From contig CM049317.1 of the NCBI GenBank assembly GCA_026874595.1, forward strand, positions 46,152,401 to 46,216,400: a stretch of DNA of 64,000 bases, read 5' to 3'. Origin of the DNA: Sipunculus nudus (lineage: Eukaryota > Annelida > Sipuncula > Golfingiida > Sipunculidae). The stretch's first letter is position 1. Each line of letters starts with the position of its first letter. The translations under genes were made by a program, and so were the position numbers. The notes under the pieces are model-generated. The model saw only the letters and a program-made list of their open reading frames with translations, had not been told where the DNA came from and ran no database searches. This document shows positions 24,832 through 34,591 of this stretch, in pieces.

Positions 24832-27800
24832 TTACGAACGAGTCTTAAACACACTTTTTTTTCGTCGCCGTTTTCTTGTGTAATAATCCTGTAGAGCGGC
24901 ATGACCTATATTTTCCTCTGGTTCCCAGGTGGTGTCAGCGTAACCTTTCCACTTTATTTTATACATTTTAATTTTACCGGCGCGTTTGCATGCCAGTATT
25001 CTGTCTACTTCATACCAATCTTCATCGGTCTCGTCTGTTGGCAGGGTATTATCGTGTGTCGGTTCAGACTGTTCGTCCGCGGCATCGGTGGTTTCGGCGG
25101 CCTGAGTGTTTATTAATTTTCTTTGATCGGGATCTAGGTATGGGCGCAACCTGTTCGCGTGCACCAAAGAACTGAGTGCCTTGTGCGTATGTACATGGTT
25201 CAGCATGAACGTATGATTTGGCCCTTGACCTGTAATATAATAAGGTCCGATCCACTTTGGAGCCAGTTTACGCGAAAGGCCTTGTTTAACATGAGCGTTT
25301 TTTAACCACACCCTCTGACCAACGAAAAATTCTGGAGCTTTCGCGGAGCGATCGTAACGTTCCTGGTAACCTTTCTGGGCGTCTTCAATATTTTCCCTAG
25401 CCGTATCTCTTGCCGTTTTGAGAGTATCTTGTAGATGTTCTAAGTACTCACTGCGACTGTTAATGTTGTGGTCCTCGTTCTTTCCGAGAATTGTCCAGTC
25501 TATAGGAAGATTCATTTCGCGACCATAAATAAGTTTGTACGGAGAGTATAGCGTTGACTGAGTTGCTGGGGTACGGCGCAGAGCCATTAATATGCCAGGG
25601 ATGACCCGCGGCCAGTTTTTCTGATTGTTATCCACGTATGTTCTAAGAGCTTTCTCCAGCGTACTGTTCGTCCGTTCACACGTACTGTTGGTCTGTGGGT
25701 GATAAGAGCTTGTTTTTACTCTCTTGACGTCATATAATTTACACAGTTCAGACACGACTGAAGCCAGGAAATTTCTACCTCTGTCCGAAAGTAAGACTTT
25801 CGGTGCGCCGTAGCGACAGAACACTTCATCGTGCAGTGTCCGTGCTATTGTTTCCGCACACTGTGTTTTAAGTGGAAAACATTCCACACATTTTGAAAAC
25901 GAGTCCACGCACACTAAAAGGTACTTGTATCCTTCGTCCGATTCGGGTAGCTTGCCAATAATGTCTACATGCCATCTTTCGTAAACTCCGACAACGGGTA
26001 AAGCGTGAAGTGGCGCTGGTTTTCCACCATAACATCGGTTAGCTACCTGACATGTCTCACACGTAGTGACGTACTCTTTTACATCAGGGTACATCTTTGG
26101 CCAATGGTAGCGTAAGCACAAACCAGCATACGTCCTGTCTACTCCTTGATGGGCTCCACCACTGTTGGCATCGTGGTAAGATTTCATTAAAGTGTATCTA
26201 AGGTCTTTTGGCACTGCGAGTTGTTTTATCAACCTCATTTCTTTTGGTAATTTCTTTGCCCTTCTTTCATATAAGTGAAACAATGTTCCGTCGTCCAGAA
26301 CATATTGTTCTGACACGGCGACTATTTTGGTTGCGTCTTTCTTTGCTTCGGGTAGTTCCCCAGACTCTAAATATACCATGATGTTTTCTAAATCAGGGCT
26401 CTCTCGCTGTTGCTTCTGTAATTGCTGTTTGTCAATAACATCAAGCAGGACATAGTAATCGTCCACTGGCTCGCACGCGCCTATGCAGATAGTGGTGTCG
26501 GTTTCCTTTGACTCGTGTTGGTACACAAGATGGACCTCTGTTGTTATAGCCTCCTCATAAGTGGTGTCGACAGGTGAGGTGCTGTGCACCGCAGGCGGAC
26601 CTGTTAACGTGACGGAGCCTGGCAGGGGTAATTCGTCATCCTCGGCGTCACCATCAGGTGGTTTATCGTACGCTCGTCTTGATAAACAATCCGCGTGATT
26701 GAGCTTCTTGCCAGCTCTGTGTGCCACATTGAAATTATAGCTTTGCAGAAGCAGGGACCATCTGGCTAAACGACCAGTTGGTTGTTTTATAGTCTGTAAC
26801 CACTGAAGCGCTGCGTGGTCTGTTATAACTTGAAATTTCTGTCCCGCTAAATACGTATGAAATGTGCGAATTCCCTCTACAATAGCTAAACATTCAAGTT
26901 CCGTAATTGTCCATTTTCTTTCCGATTCCCTGAGTGCCCTTCCTGCGTACGATAAAGCGTGCTCTTTACCATCTTTATCAAGCTGTCCAAGGACATATCC
27001 AATAGAATATCCACTTGAATCAGTAGATAATATGAAGGGTTTGTCCATGTTTGGGAAACTTAGAACTGGTGCAGAAGTAAGCGCATTTTTGAGTTCACTG
27101 AACGCATTTTCACATTTATCTGTCCAATTGAATTTGGCGTCTTTCCGCAAAAGTTTGTTTAAAGGGTCAGCTATGTTTGCAAAGCCTTCAATAAAGCGGC
27201 GGTAATAGTTACAAAGACCCAGGAAACCACGTACCTCTTTCTGCGATTTAGGTCTCGGGAATTCGGCAACTGCTTTGACTTTGTCTTGGTCTACTTGAAT
27301 TCCTTTTGCAGATAACTTGTGTCCGAGATAAGTAACATTTGTTCTAGCTATATGACACTTACTTGGTCGTAAACGTAAATTTGCGTCTCTAAACCGTTGG
27401 AAGATTTGGCTGAGATGTTGCATGTGTTCGGTTATGTTTCGACTGAATACCAAAATGTCGTCCACATATACGATCGCGTTATGCCAGTTAAGTCCACTCA
27501 GTACTTTAGCCATTAATAATTGGAATCCGACGGGCGAATTTACGAGACCGAACGGCATCCTATTGAACCGGTAAACTCCATCGTGGGTGACAAATGCTGT
27601 TTTTTCTTTACTTGATTCATCCATAGGTACTTGCCAGAAACTGGACGCTAAGTCAAGTGTGCTAAAGATGGCTGCATCGGCTTCATCTACGGTATCAAAA
27701 ACGTCCTCCAATCTTGGTAATGGAAAAGACATAGGTTTTGTCACACTGTTTAATCGTCTATAATCAACTGCGAATCGATATTCATTTGTTTTTGGCTTTT

Positions 27801-27873
27801 TTGTAAGTACTACAGGGCTAGTCCATTCACCGGTCGCTGGTTCAATAATCCCGGCCTCTAGCATCTCTTTCAC
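24832..27873 (-). CDS. Gypsy reverse transcriptase, RNase H, integrase, chromodomain
   Basis: About 1,013 codons open from just after the in-frame TAA; the first codon is GTG (Val), so this is the rest of Pol and not a separate gene. RT: RMPFGLVNSP near 105-114 and YVDD at 136-139. RNase H: STDSS near 283-287, TELE near 324-327 and TDHAAL near 351-356. Integrase: zinc finger H567, H575, C605, C608; catalytic D637, D697 and E733 with DD35E spacing. C-terminal chromodomain at about 952-992 (YEVDRIL, KIKWKGY, TWEPEENI), which in chromoviruses can steer integration to histone-marked chromatin. All key catalytic residues are present. Confidence 0.95.
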   Translation of the reverse strand: MKEMLEAGIIEPATGEWTSPVVLTKKPKTNEYRFAVDYRRLNSVTKPMSFPLPRLEDVFDTVDEADAAIFSTLDLASSFWQVPMDESSKEKTAFVTHDGVYRFNRMPFGLVNSPVGFQLLMAKVLSGLNWHNAIVYVDDILVFSRNITEHMQHLSQIFQRFRDANLRLRPSKCHIARTNVTYLGHKLSAKGIQVDQDKVKAVAEFPRPKSQKEVRGFLGLCNYYRRFIEGFANIADPLNKLLRKDAKFNWTDKCENAFSELKNALTSAPVLSFPNMDKPFILSTDSSGYSIGYVLGQLDKDGKEHALSYAGRALRESERKWTITELECLAIVEGIRTFHTYLAGQKFQVITDHAALQWLQTIKQPTGRLARWSLLLQSYNFNVAHRAGKKLNHADCLSRRAYDKPPDGDAEDDELPLPGSVTLTGPPAVHSTSPVDTTYEEAITTEVHLVYQHESKETDTTICIGACEPVDDYYVLLDVIDKQQLQKQQRESPDLENIMVYLESGELPEAKKDATKIVAVSEQYVLDDGTLFHLYERRAKKLPKEMRLIKQLAVPKDLRYTLMKSYHDANSGGAHQGVDRTYAGLCLRYHWPKMYPDVKEYVTTCETCQVANRCYGGKPAPLHALPVVGVYERWHVDIIGKLPESDEGYKYLLVCVDSFSKCVECFPLKTQCAETIARTLHDEVFCRYGAPKVLLSDRGRNFLASVVSELCKLYDVKRVKTSSYHPQTNSTCERTNSTLEKALRTYVDNNQKNWPRVIPGILMALRRTPATQSTLYSPYKLIYGREMNLPIDWTILGKNEDHNINSRSEYLEHLQDTLKTARDTARENIEDAQKGYQERYDRSAKAPEFFVGQRVWLKNAHVKQGLSRKLAPKWIGPYYITGQGPNHTFMLNHVHTHKALSSLVHANRLRPYLDPDQRKLINTQAAETTDAADEQSEPTHDNTLPTDETDEDWYEVDRILACKRAGKIKMYKIKWKGYADTTWEPEENIGHAALQDYYTRKRRRKKSVFKTRS

Positions 27874-28881
27874 TTACTTATCAATTTCAGCTTTCAACGC
27901 TGGTGACGTTCTATAAAATCTTTGACGTATCGGTGCAGCATTTCCTGTGTCAATTTTATGAAAATGACCACGTGCTTCTCCTAGTTCAGTCACATTTTTG
28001 GCAAACAGATCTCGGTTTTCACCCAGGAATGTTAACAATTTTTGTTTATCAGCATCACATATCCCATCATGAATCTGAATACCTAAGTCAGTGGCTATCT
28101 CAGCTTTACTCTGTTCACTTACTGCACTTACTGGAGCCACAATAGTTTCGAAAGGTGTGTCCATATGCATGGGGGTTATGTCACTTTGTGTAAGCGGTGA
28201 GGCTGTAGCGATAACCTTATCCGCTTTCAGCTCAATTACAGAATTTGTGGGGTTAATCACTTGACAAAGACCATAATGTCCGACGGTATGCACTACAGTT
28301 CTTGCTCCGACTAATTTCTCTCTCGTCAGTAATGTCGGATGTGGTTCAATAAGAAAATCATCATCAAACTGACTGCTTACCTGCACTGGAATCTGACACT
28401 GAGATGCTGGCGGTACGCATATATTGCTGACTGTCGTCACGGCGATATCGTGCGACGATGTGATGTTTATGGGTGTTTCCGTTAGTCCATCATACAACAG
28501 TAAACTCTCACTATTTAAATCAATGGTTGCTTTATGTGCCCGTAGAAAATCTATTCCTAGGATCAGTGGACATTGGAGATGTTTAAATACATGGACTTGG
28601 TGGATCAACTGCAGTCTGTTAATATTCATTTTTAAGTCTATCATGCCTAGTACAGGGTGACTTTCACCACCCACACCGATAATTTGGCGGTACTGACCTT
28701 TACTTAATGTTGCATGTCCTAACCCGGCCGAACTTAGCAGAGCTGATGATACACACGAAATAGATGCACCTGTATCCACCAAGGCTTTGACGGAATGTCC
28801 ATTAATTTTTACGCTGATCATGGTATCGTTCAGAGAAACACGCTGATCTTCTTCTTCTGTCGACGGCCCGCCTATGTTCAT
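27874..28881 (-). CDS. Gypsy protease and pol linker
   Basis: 335 codons. The aspartic protease active site is VDTGA at residues 35-39, with the matching LILGIDFL near residue 110. The C-terminal 100 residues are the linker that leads into reverse transcriptase. The frame stops at a TAA (27,874-27,876), directly followed in the same frame by the RT domain. Upstream in this frame are TGA (28,924-28,926) and TAG (28,909-28,911), between the second Gag knuckle and the protease. Confidence 0.9.
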   Translation of the reverse strand: MNIGGPSTEEEDQRVSLNDTMISVKINGHSVKALVDTGASISCVSSALLSSAGLGHATLSKGQYRQIIGVGGESHPVLGMIDLKMNINRLQLIHQVHVFKHLQCPLILGIDFLRAHKATIDLNSESLLLYDGLTETPINITSSHDIAVTTVSNICVPPASQCQIPVQVSSQFDDDFLIEPHPTLLTREKLVGARTVVHTVGHYGLCQVINPTNSVIELKADKVIATASPLTQSDITPMHMDTPFETIVAPVSAVSEQSKAEIATDLGIQIHDGICDADKQKLLTFLGENRDLFAKNVTELGEARGHFHKIDTGNAAPIRQRFYRTSPALKAEIDK

Positions 28882-28973
28882 TTGGTTTAAATAGGCAGGC
28901 GAAATGTCCTAGTCTTGCCTTATTCATCTCCCGGAACGACAAGCTTTTTGAATATGGCCGATTCTACCACACT

Positions 28974-29765
28974 TTAACACTTACGGTCAAATGCCCAACA
29001 ACTTTCCTGACTGTGAGAGATCTCACCACACCTGGTACATGGTTGCTGTGAATTTTCTGCGTTTCCTTGCGTTTCGCGGAAGCTTCTACGCGGTCGTCGG
29101 TCAAAATTCCTGGGTTTCTGTTCGGGAACTGCGTTCACGGTAGCTGCGTTTCTGACCTCAGCGGTAAGACCATCTAGACGTTGCGATAGTTCGCTTATCG
29201 CGGTCATTAACCGTGCATCAGGCACCTCAGTTTGATTTGCCGTCGACTCGACTAACGTGGCAAAGCGCACAATGTCTTCTACAGATTGTGGATCTTTCTG
29301 TATTACCACTTGTCTAATAGTGGGTTTTAGTCCTGACATTATTATGTCCATTTTATCTTCGTCTGTTACAGCCAGTTCAGCTGCCTGTTTACAAACATTA
29401 TCAACGAAGTCTCTGACAGACTGACCTGTACTTTGCACTGAATTCCATAGCTGTCGCCTTCTCTCCCATCTGGTTCTGGAATCGGGACCATATCTTTTCA
29501 GGAACGCCGACTTGAGAGTTGCGTAATCATTGGTCACTGTATCTGATAGCGACTGATACCAATTAAACGCCTGTTCACCAAGGTGCAGCGGAAAGGCAGT
29601 TACTTTATCCTCTTCAGTTAACTTTTTGAGCTTTAACAACAATTCAAATTTGGCCAACCAAGAAGCTGCGTTCTCACCTTCATTTCCATTAAAGTGTCCC
29701 ATAGTAAGTCCACTATCTGTCTTGACCTGATTCATTCTGGATCTTGTACGGTCCGCAATGTTCAT
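28974..29765 (-). CDS. Gypsy Gag (capsid, first zinc knuckle), frame broken at end
   Basis: 263 codons. The protein has a retrotransposon capsid domain (for example WLAKFELLLKLKKLTEEDK, then HLGEQAFNWYQSL) and ends with the CCHC knuckle CTRCGEISHSQESC at about residues 242-255. It would package element RNA in virus-like particles. A second knuckle follows in the -1 frame (28,930-28,977), so the TAA at 28,974 is either a -1 frameshift site or a one-base loss in a T run. Translation starts 41 bases from the 5' LTR. Confidence 0.9.
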   Translation of the reverse strand: MNIADRTRSRMNQVKTDSGLTMGHFNGNEGENAASWLAKFELLLKLKKLTEEDKVTAFPLHLGEQAFNWYQSLSDTVTNDYATLKSAFLKRYGPDSRTRWERRRQLWNSVQSTGQSVRDFVDNVCKQAAELAVTDEDKMDIIMSGLKPTIRQVVIQKDPQSVEDIVRFATLVESTANQTEVPDARLMTAISELSQRLDGLTAEVRNAATVNAVPEQKPRNFDRRPRRSFRETQGNAENSQQPCTRCGEISHSQESCWAFDRKC

Positions 29766-29787
29766 GAGTGATGATATACCGTTACCC

Positions 29788-29802
29788 GGATTAACTCCAC
29801 CA
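29788..29802 (-). other. Primer-binding site of gypsy element
   Basis: The minus strand reads TGGTGGAGTTAATCC four bases after the LTR. TGG complements the CCA end of a tRNA. The tRNA was not identified. Confidence 0.65.
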
Positions 29803-29806
29803 AATT

Positions 29807-30713
29807 ATGATGTGCGATTGGGGAAAGTACTTGCACATGCATATAAGTCACTCTCACACCACAATATTAAAGAGAACACCCTTCTGTAGAACTAATCTTG
29901 TATTAATTAAATAACCATTTTCACAAGTTGCCAGTCCTGAAGCCTTCTGAATATAAAGACCTGAGTTCAAAATACTCCGCCGGTACTTACGTTGACTATA
30001 ATGCTAAATTTATCTATATCTCTCCCTGCCTCTAGACTCAGTCTGCTGGGTTTATTTATAGCTAGTCCCCCAAAGATTGAGAACCTAAACGAAACAGCCA
30101 TAACCTGATGCTAAATTGTGTGCTATATGGTCTCGGTTTAGCAAAATCTGTGTTTCCGGTCATACCTTTAATCCCGAATAACTTATCTAAAATATATCTA
30201 ATTTAAGTAAGAATAACTCTAACGTAACGGTGACTTTTTCTAGCCCATATCTTACTAGATGATAAAAAGTAGGCATTAATAGAATATTTAATAAAACTAA
30301 ATTAAGAGTAGAGTAAGTGGATATGATTCCATCGTGTTGTGCTTTGATCGTTAATTGCTTAAATGTTACAACACGAAATCCTTACATAACCAACATGAGT
30401 GTGGTCTACAGTTCTGGCTACCTAATGATATATAAATGAACCAGACTGGCTAAAAGACATTTAAACTAAAGGGACCTCAATTTTCCAAACTAACACACGC
30501 ACTATATTCCTTTGTCTGTGAACTATATGCTTTAGTTGACCAATACACCAGTGCAATTGGTTCAACAGCAAACCCCATACAGTACACAGCGCATAAGCAA
30601 AAGGGTGACAGCCCGACCTGTCAGCCTGTCTGGGGTAAGCGACTGGAGCCTCCCCCTGAGGGTAAACGGTCACTGCTAACGCTTATACTACAGCGTGATT
30701 TTACACTATAACA
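29807..30713 (-). repeat. 5' LTR of gypsy element
   Basis: 907 bp. It starts TGTTATAGTG on the minus strand and ends CATCAT next to the primer-binding site. Confidence 0.95.
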
Positions 30714-30718
30714 CCTGT

Positions 30719-30847
30719 CTGAGAGATCACCTGTCTACATTTTTGTTAACCAAAAGCATTCACATTTGTATAAACTGACCTGTGTCATAAGACCACCTGT
30801 AAATTAAGACAATTTCTGGCCAGACCCGCGGATGGTCTTATAACACA

Positions 30848-30860
<13 letters not shown>
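30719..30860. mobile_element. MITE-like remnant interrupted by gypsy
   Basis: Joining 23,011-23,024 to 30,719 gives CAGTGTTACCTGT then CTGAGAGATCACCTG, followed by repeated 'ataagaccacctgt' phrases and an inverted end 'ttataacacaggt'. CAGT next to TA suggests a pogo-type MITE. The right end lacks a clear CACTG, so it may be truncated. Confidence 0.45.
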
Positions 30861-30879
<19 letters not shown>

Positions 30880-30966
30880 ATGTATGTTATATGTATGGTG
30901 GTGTGAGAGAGAGAGAGAGAGAAAGAAAGAGAAGAGAAAAAGATTAAAATGCTGTCTCACTTTTCA

Positions 30967-31198
30967 GATGGCTCTAACGTATACTTTGAAATCCACGCGA
31001 GGTGGCTATGGGCAGGATACATTACGACTGGCTGTAAAAGCTGTTGTAGAAGGAGCAAGTTTAAAGAAGGCCTCCAGAGACTTCGAGGTCCCCCGAAACA
31101 CCAAAAAGAGCTTAGCAGCGTCCAGCTTAAATTCTGAGGAGGAACGTATTTGGTCTTGCAAGTTAACCGATGCTCAGCCTTGGTTTTTATCTAATTAA
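30967..31198 (+). pseudogene. psq-type helix-turn-helix transposase fragment
   Basis: From ATG at 30,967 it reads MALTYTLKSTRGGYGQDTL, then LAVKAVVEGASLKKASRDF and EVPRNT. This is the N-terminal pipsqueak/CENP-B-type DNA-binding fold seen in pogo/Tigger-like transposases, in which a run such as VPRNTLRR normally follows. Here it passes into unrelated sequence and stops at 31,198. No DDE catalytic domain could be read in 31,200-32,350, which has stops in all frames. It is a relic of the surrounding DNA transposon. Confidence 0.6.
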
Positions 31199-33046
31199 AG
31201 GGGCCTAATCACCTATAGAGCAAGTTGAATTTACACGAAAAATAGCGTCTTCTCTAAGACCTAGCGCGATCACTATCTGGCGCCAACATAAACATAGCGA
31301 GAGGGACTTCGTGTATCGCCCGGGCCACAATACCTGTCAATCAGGAGATGCCCTGAGTGACATTGCCGAAAAATGTAATACATGTTCCCGCTGGCTGAAA
31401 CATTGCGTGTTGCAGTGGATCAGGGACCCGATACATGGAGCAAAAGGTACGTGTCATTTCAGCTGAGGCCCATGTACCAATCGTACAAATCTGTTGAAAT
31501 AGGTTCTTCAATAAATTTACATTCGGCAGATGGGCCGTAATGTCCATTCAGGACCGTAATTTTAAGTTCATCCAGCAGAGATATATCAGAGGACATGAAA
31601 GTCTACGTATGGACTAGTTTGAACTACTCTTTGTTTGAGATCTGTCTCGGATGCACAAAATCGGACCTCTGGTTACGCGACCTTGTTATGGTAAACAAAA
31701 TCACGTGGACAATGCTTACTCACAGACAGAACCTAAACAAGGTTCTAACAGGTAGCTGTATGGAAGGTAATGAGACTGTGTGCTGGGACGTTTTTGCTGG
31801 GAAACTTTTGTATGTAAGGAAAACTGGACTGATAGACTGATAGAATGAAAGAATAGACAAAATATTGCTCCTGATTACATCCCTTTAAGCGTTTCTACAT
31901 GAAGGCTTTGTGTTACTTTGTGCGTTAGCGAGTGAAGGTGGCACGCATGTGTGAATTTGTATAGTTTTCCACAAATTGGTCATCAAATAAAGTGTAACCC
32001 ATTTTCTAGTATTTCAGCATAAATAATAACATGCGATTCGATGTTCGGCTGTAACTTTTTCTTAAATATAGTAATATAGGCAAATGCGTTTGCACTGTGG
32101 TAATCAATAAATAGAAGCTCGAGAATGAATGAAGAGAGCGGGGTAACATGCACACCCATGGGCATATTGCCCCAAGTCTGGGGTAAAACGCCCATGGTCA
32201 GAAGATATAACTTTTCCCGATTTCGTCGAAAATACTCTGAATTGTGCCAAAATTCCCATCAGAATTTATTTTCTCTAATATATCTGAACTGTTAACAATA
32301 AAAAATATGATTTAAAGATGTTTAAGAACCATCAGGAAACGTTTCCGCTTAAGGTGGGCGTCTTGCCCTGCCCTATACCCTAATCAAATTGGATGAAGTG
32401 TGGACAGCACATCATATGAATTATAAGCGGACACCTTTTCAGCCGCCTTTTTCTGCTATTAAGTCTAGTCCTCCTGGATAAGACCCCTCCTTTTTTAAAT
32501 CCCGGATCCGCCCCTGGTTAGCTGCATGTTTGTACATCGGTAGGTCATGCATGCTGGACGGGGCAGTCTGTGGGAAAGTGATGATTATATACAAATGATA
32601 TGAATCCGTTAGTGTTAAAGGTATGATGATGGTCCAGACAATTTAGAAGGAAAGGAAACTAAACCAGAGGATCTAATTAAGATATCTGTGAACTGTCGTG
32701 GTTCTCTGTTGAAGAAAGTCTTGACCCAATGACCCAATATACGAGAAATAAATGGAACTGGAGACTCCAAGGGCTTGATTTTAACTATGTTGTGATAAGC
32801 ATCACAGTGCATGCATGTTAATTCACGCGAAATAAATCCATAAAAATACCATGCTCTCCTTACGTATAAAATGGGGTGCAACTTGCAGCTTGCATCTGCT
32901 CACAGGTCGTGGATGGATTCTGATCATGGTGTTTTCGCTATAGACACATCCGATGTTTGCAAACAAGCCCCCACCCCCTCCCCACTGGCGCATGCGCACT
33001 GGGCTGTAAGGCAAGAAGCACAGCCTAGCCTGACTGCCAGCCATAT
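31199..33046. other. Rest of DNA transposon and its flank, no gene seen
   Basis: 31,199-32,384 is decayed transposon interior. 32,385-33,046 holds no recognised feature. Confidence 0.4.
32358..32384 (-). repeat. Right terminal inverted repeat of DNA transposon
   Basis: The reverse complement starts ATTAGGGTATAGGGCAGGGC and continues AAGACGC, matching the left end. Confidence 0.6.
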
Positions 33047-33322
33047 AATTGTAAAATTAAACGACACTTACCTTGGTGAGTGGAAGTTTGATTGAGATTC
33101 TACCGAGCTGTAACAAATACGAAGTGGTTACGTGAGATAGCACGCAGCTGCTAGTCACAGGTCAGACTTCAAAGAATGTGCATTGTGGATACAAACATGT
33201 AGTGAATTACATGCCCCGGGTAGGGCTGGGTGGGCACGTAACCACTTCGTATTTGTTACAGCTCGGTAGAATCTCAATCAAACTTCCACTCACCAAGGTA
33301 AGTGTCGTTTAATTTTACAATT
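33047..33322. repeat. 88-bp perfect inverted repeat with 100-bp loop
   Basis: 33,047-33,134 and 33,235-33,322 are exact reverse complements over 88 bases. Each arm includes ATTCTACCGAGCTGTAAC, a diverged form of the DIRS terminal repeat ATTCTACCTCGCTGTAAC. The loop start (33,131-33,166) matches the inner part of the DIRS right terminus (38,056-38,090, inverted). The structure abuts and slightly overlaps the left end of the DIRS element. Confidence 0.9.
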
Positions 33323-33361
33323 CTACCTCGCTGTAACTCACACTCAGTGGTCACGTGAGAT
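33320..33361. repeat. DIRS left inverted terminal repeat
   Basis: 42 bp starting ATTCTACCTCGCTGTAAC; an exact inverse of 38,080-38,121. Confidence 0.9.
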
Positions 33362-33493
33362 GTTCAAAGAAGTATCCACAATGCAAACCGAGCCATGAAC
33401 AAGACAAATTCACTTGAAAAAATGACTACTGCCACTTTAATATACTGTAAATCAAGTGTATAACAGAAACATTCCATAAAGAATCAGACCACA

Positions 33494-34591
33494 TTATGAC
33501 TGATCAAAATTAGCCGCAAACTCTCCAAAATTATAAACCGGCTTGTCATAGAATTTTCCAAACACATTATCTTTACTCCAGCCAGCAGTCTTTAAAATAG
33601 TGTCAAGTGGCACCTTGCCTCGCTTGGCAGCACTGGCTGATGCTGATCTTGTGCTGTGAGGTGTAAACATATCCATATTTACACCCGCCCTTATGAGAGT
33701 TTCTCTGATCCATCTGGACAAAGTATCTTTAGAGGCCCCTCTCTGGGGTTTCCTGAATGTAATGAACAACCTCTTATCTTCTCCTCTAATATCTTCAGTT
33801 CTACTTATATAAAGCTCTGAAGTTCTAACTATACACAAATTAGTATTACTGAAAGCAGGTAATTCTATTTGCTGTAAATGTCTCCCTGGCTTTGATGTTT
33901 TAAGAGGATCTCCTATCCTAATAACAACACTGTCTTCATTACATACTAAATTCCTAATATCTATCACATGCAAAGTCTGCACACGCTGTGCCGTGAGTAA
34001 AGCTAACAACGTCACACATTATAGTGTTAAGCTTTCCAAACTTGTGACACACATGTCACCAAGGAACTGAAGGACAGGTTTTGTATTCCATGTGACACTG
34101 TTTCTAGGTAAGCTGGGTCTCAGGTTAAAAACCCCTCTCAGAAACCTCACCACTAACCGATGGGAACCAACTGGCATATTATTAATGAAAATAACAGTTG
34201 AAAGTGCTGACCCAGCTGTATTTATAGCACTGTAACTTAGGCCAGCCTTGAATAATGAATTTAAAAATTCCAGTACATCATTTAAAGTTGGTGCAAATGG
34301 ATTAAAGTGTCCCGTATTTGCAAATTGAATCCATCTGCCAAGATAGCTGTTGTATTGCTTCTTGGTGCTACCCCTCCAGCTACACATGATGACATCCTGC
34401 GCTTCTGCAGGAACATTTTCCTGTCGGAGGGAATTCCTGATAAAAGCCAGGCCACAAGCTTCATCTTGGGCAGTTGTTGTTGGGTCGCTTGAACAGTAGG
34501 CATCAGTAGAAGATTGGGTTTTTTGGGCAGTAAAACTGGACAGGCTACAAGAAGCTGTAGTAGCCTGCCAAACCATGCCTGTGTTGGCCAC
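33494..34591 (-). pseudogene. DIRS tyrosine recombinase, split by a stop codon
   Basis: The first part (34,019-34,591) has the DNA-binding core domain (WRGSTKKQYNSYLGRW). The second (33,494-34,015) has the catalytic domain: Arg in LLTAQRVQTL (residue 11 of this part), HSTR (His120, Arg123), GWS (Trp146) and the nucleophile Tyr156 in KFYDKP. Both parts share one frame and are separated only by a TAA at 34,019-34,021, so a single nonsense change broke it. The enzyme would insert the circular DNA intermediate. The frame overlaps the end of the RT/RNase H frame, as usual in DIRS. Confidence 0.88.

Larger units (their letters stand above)
23025..30713 (-). mobile_element. Chromodomain Ty3/gypsy LTR retrotransposon
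   Basis: A full-length element of 7,689 bp on the minus strand. It has two 907-bp LTRs, a CCTGT duplication on both sides (23,020-23,024 and 30,714-30,718), a primer-binding site, gag, protease, reverse transcriptase, RNase H, integrase with chromodomain, and a polypurine tract. The pol order PR-RT-RH-IN places it in Ty3/gypsy. About 12 differences between LTRs (1.3%) suggest fairly recent insertion. Even so it has a gag frame break and stop codons in the gag-pol region. It sits inside a MITE-like sequence beginning CAGTGTTACCTGT. Confidence 0.95.
22046..32384. mobile_element. DNA transposon with psq-HTH transposase remnant, split by gypsy
   Basis: The left end ATTAGGGTAGAGCAGGGCAA (22,046) and the inverted right end ATTAGGGTATAGGGCAGGGC (ends 32,384) share about 24 matching bases running on through CAAGACGC. 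Inside each end are related 'gtaaaatgcccac' phrases. Removing the gypsy element leaves about 2.65 kb, a normal size for a cut-and-paste transposon. A helix-turn-helix transposase start lies at 30,967. No clean target duplication was identified, so the exact ends are tentative. Confidence 0.6.
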
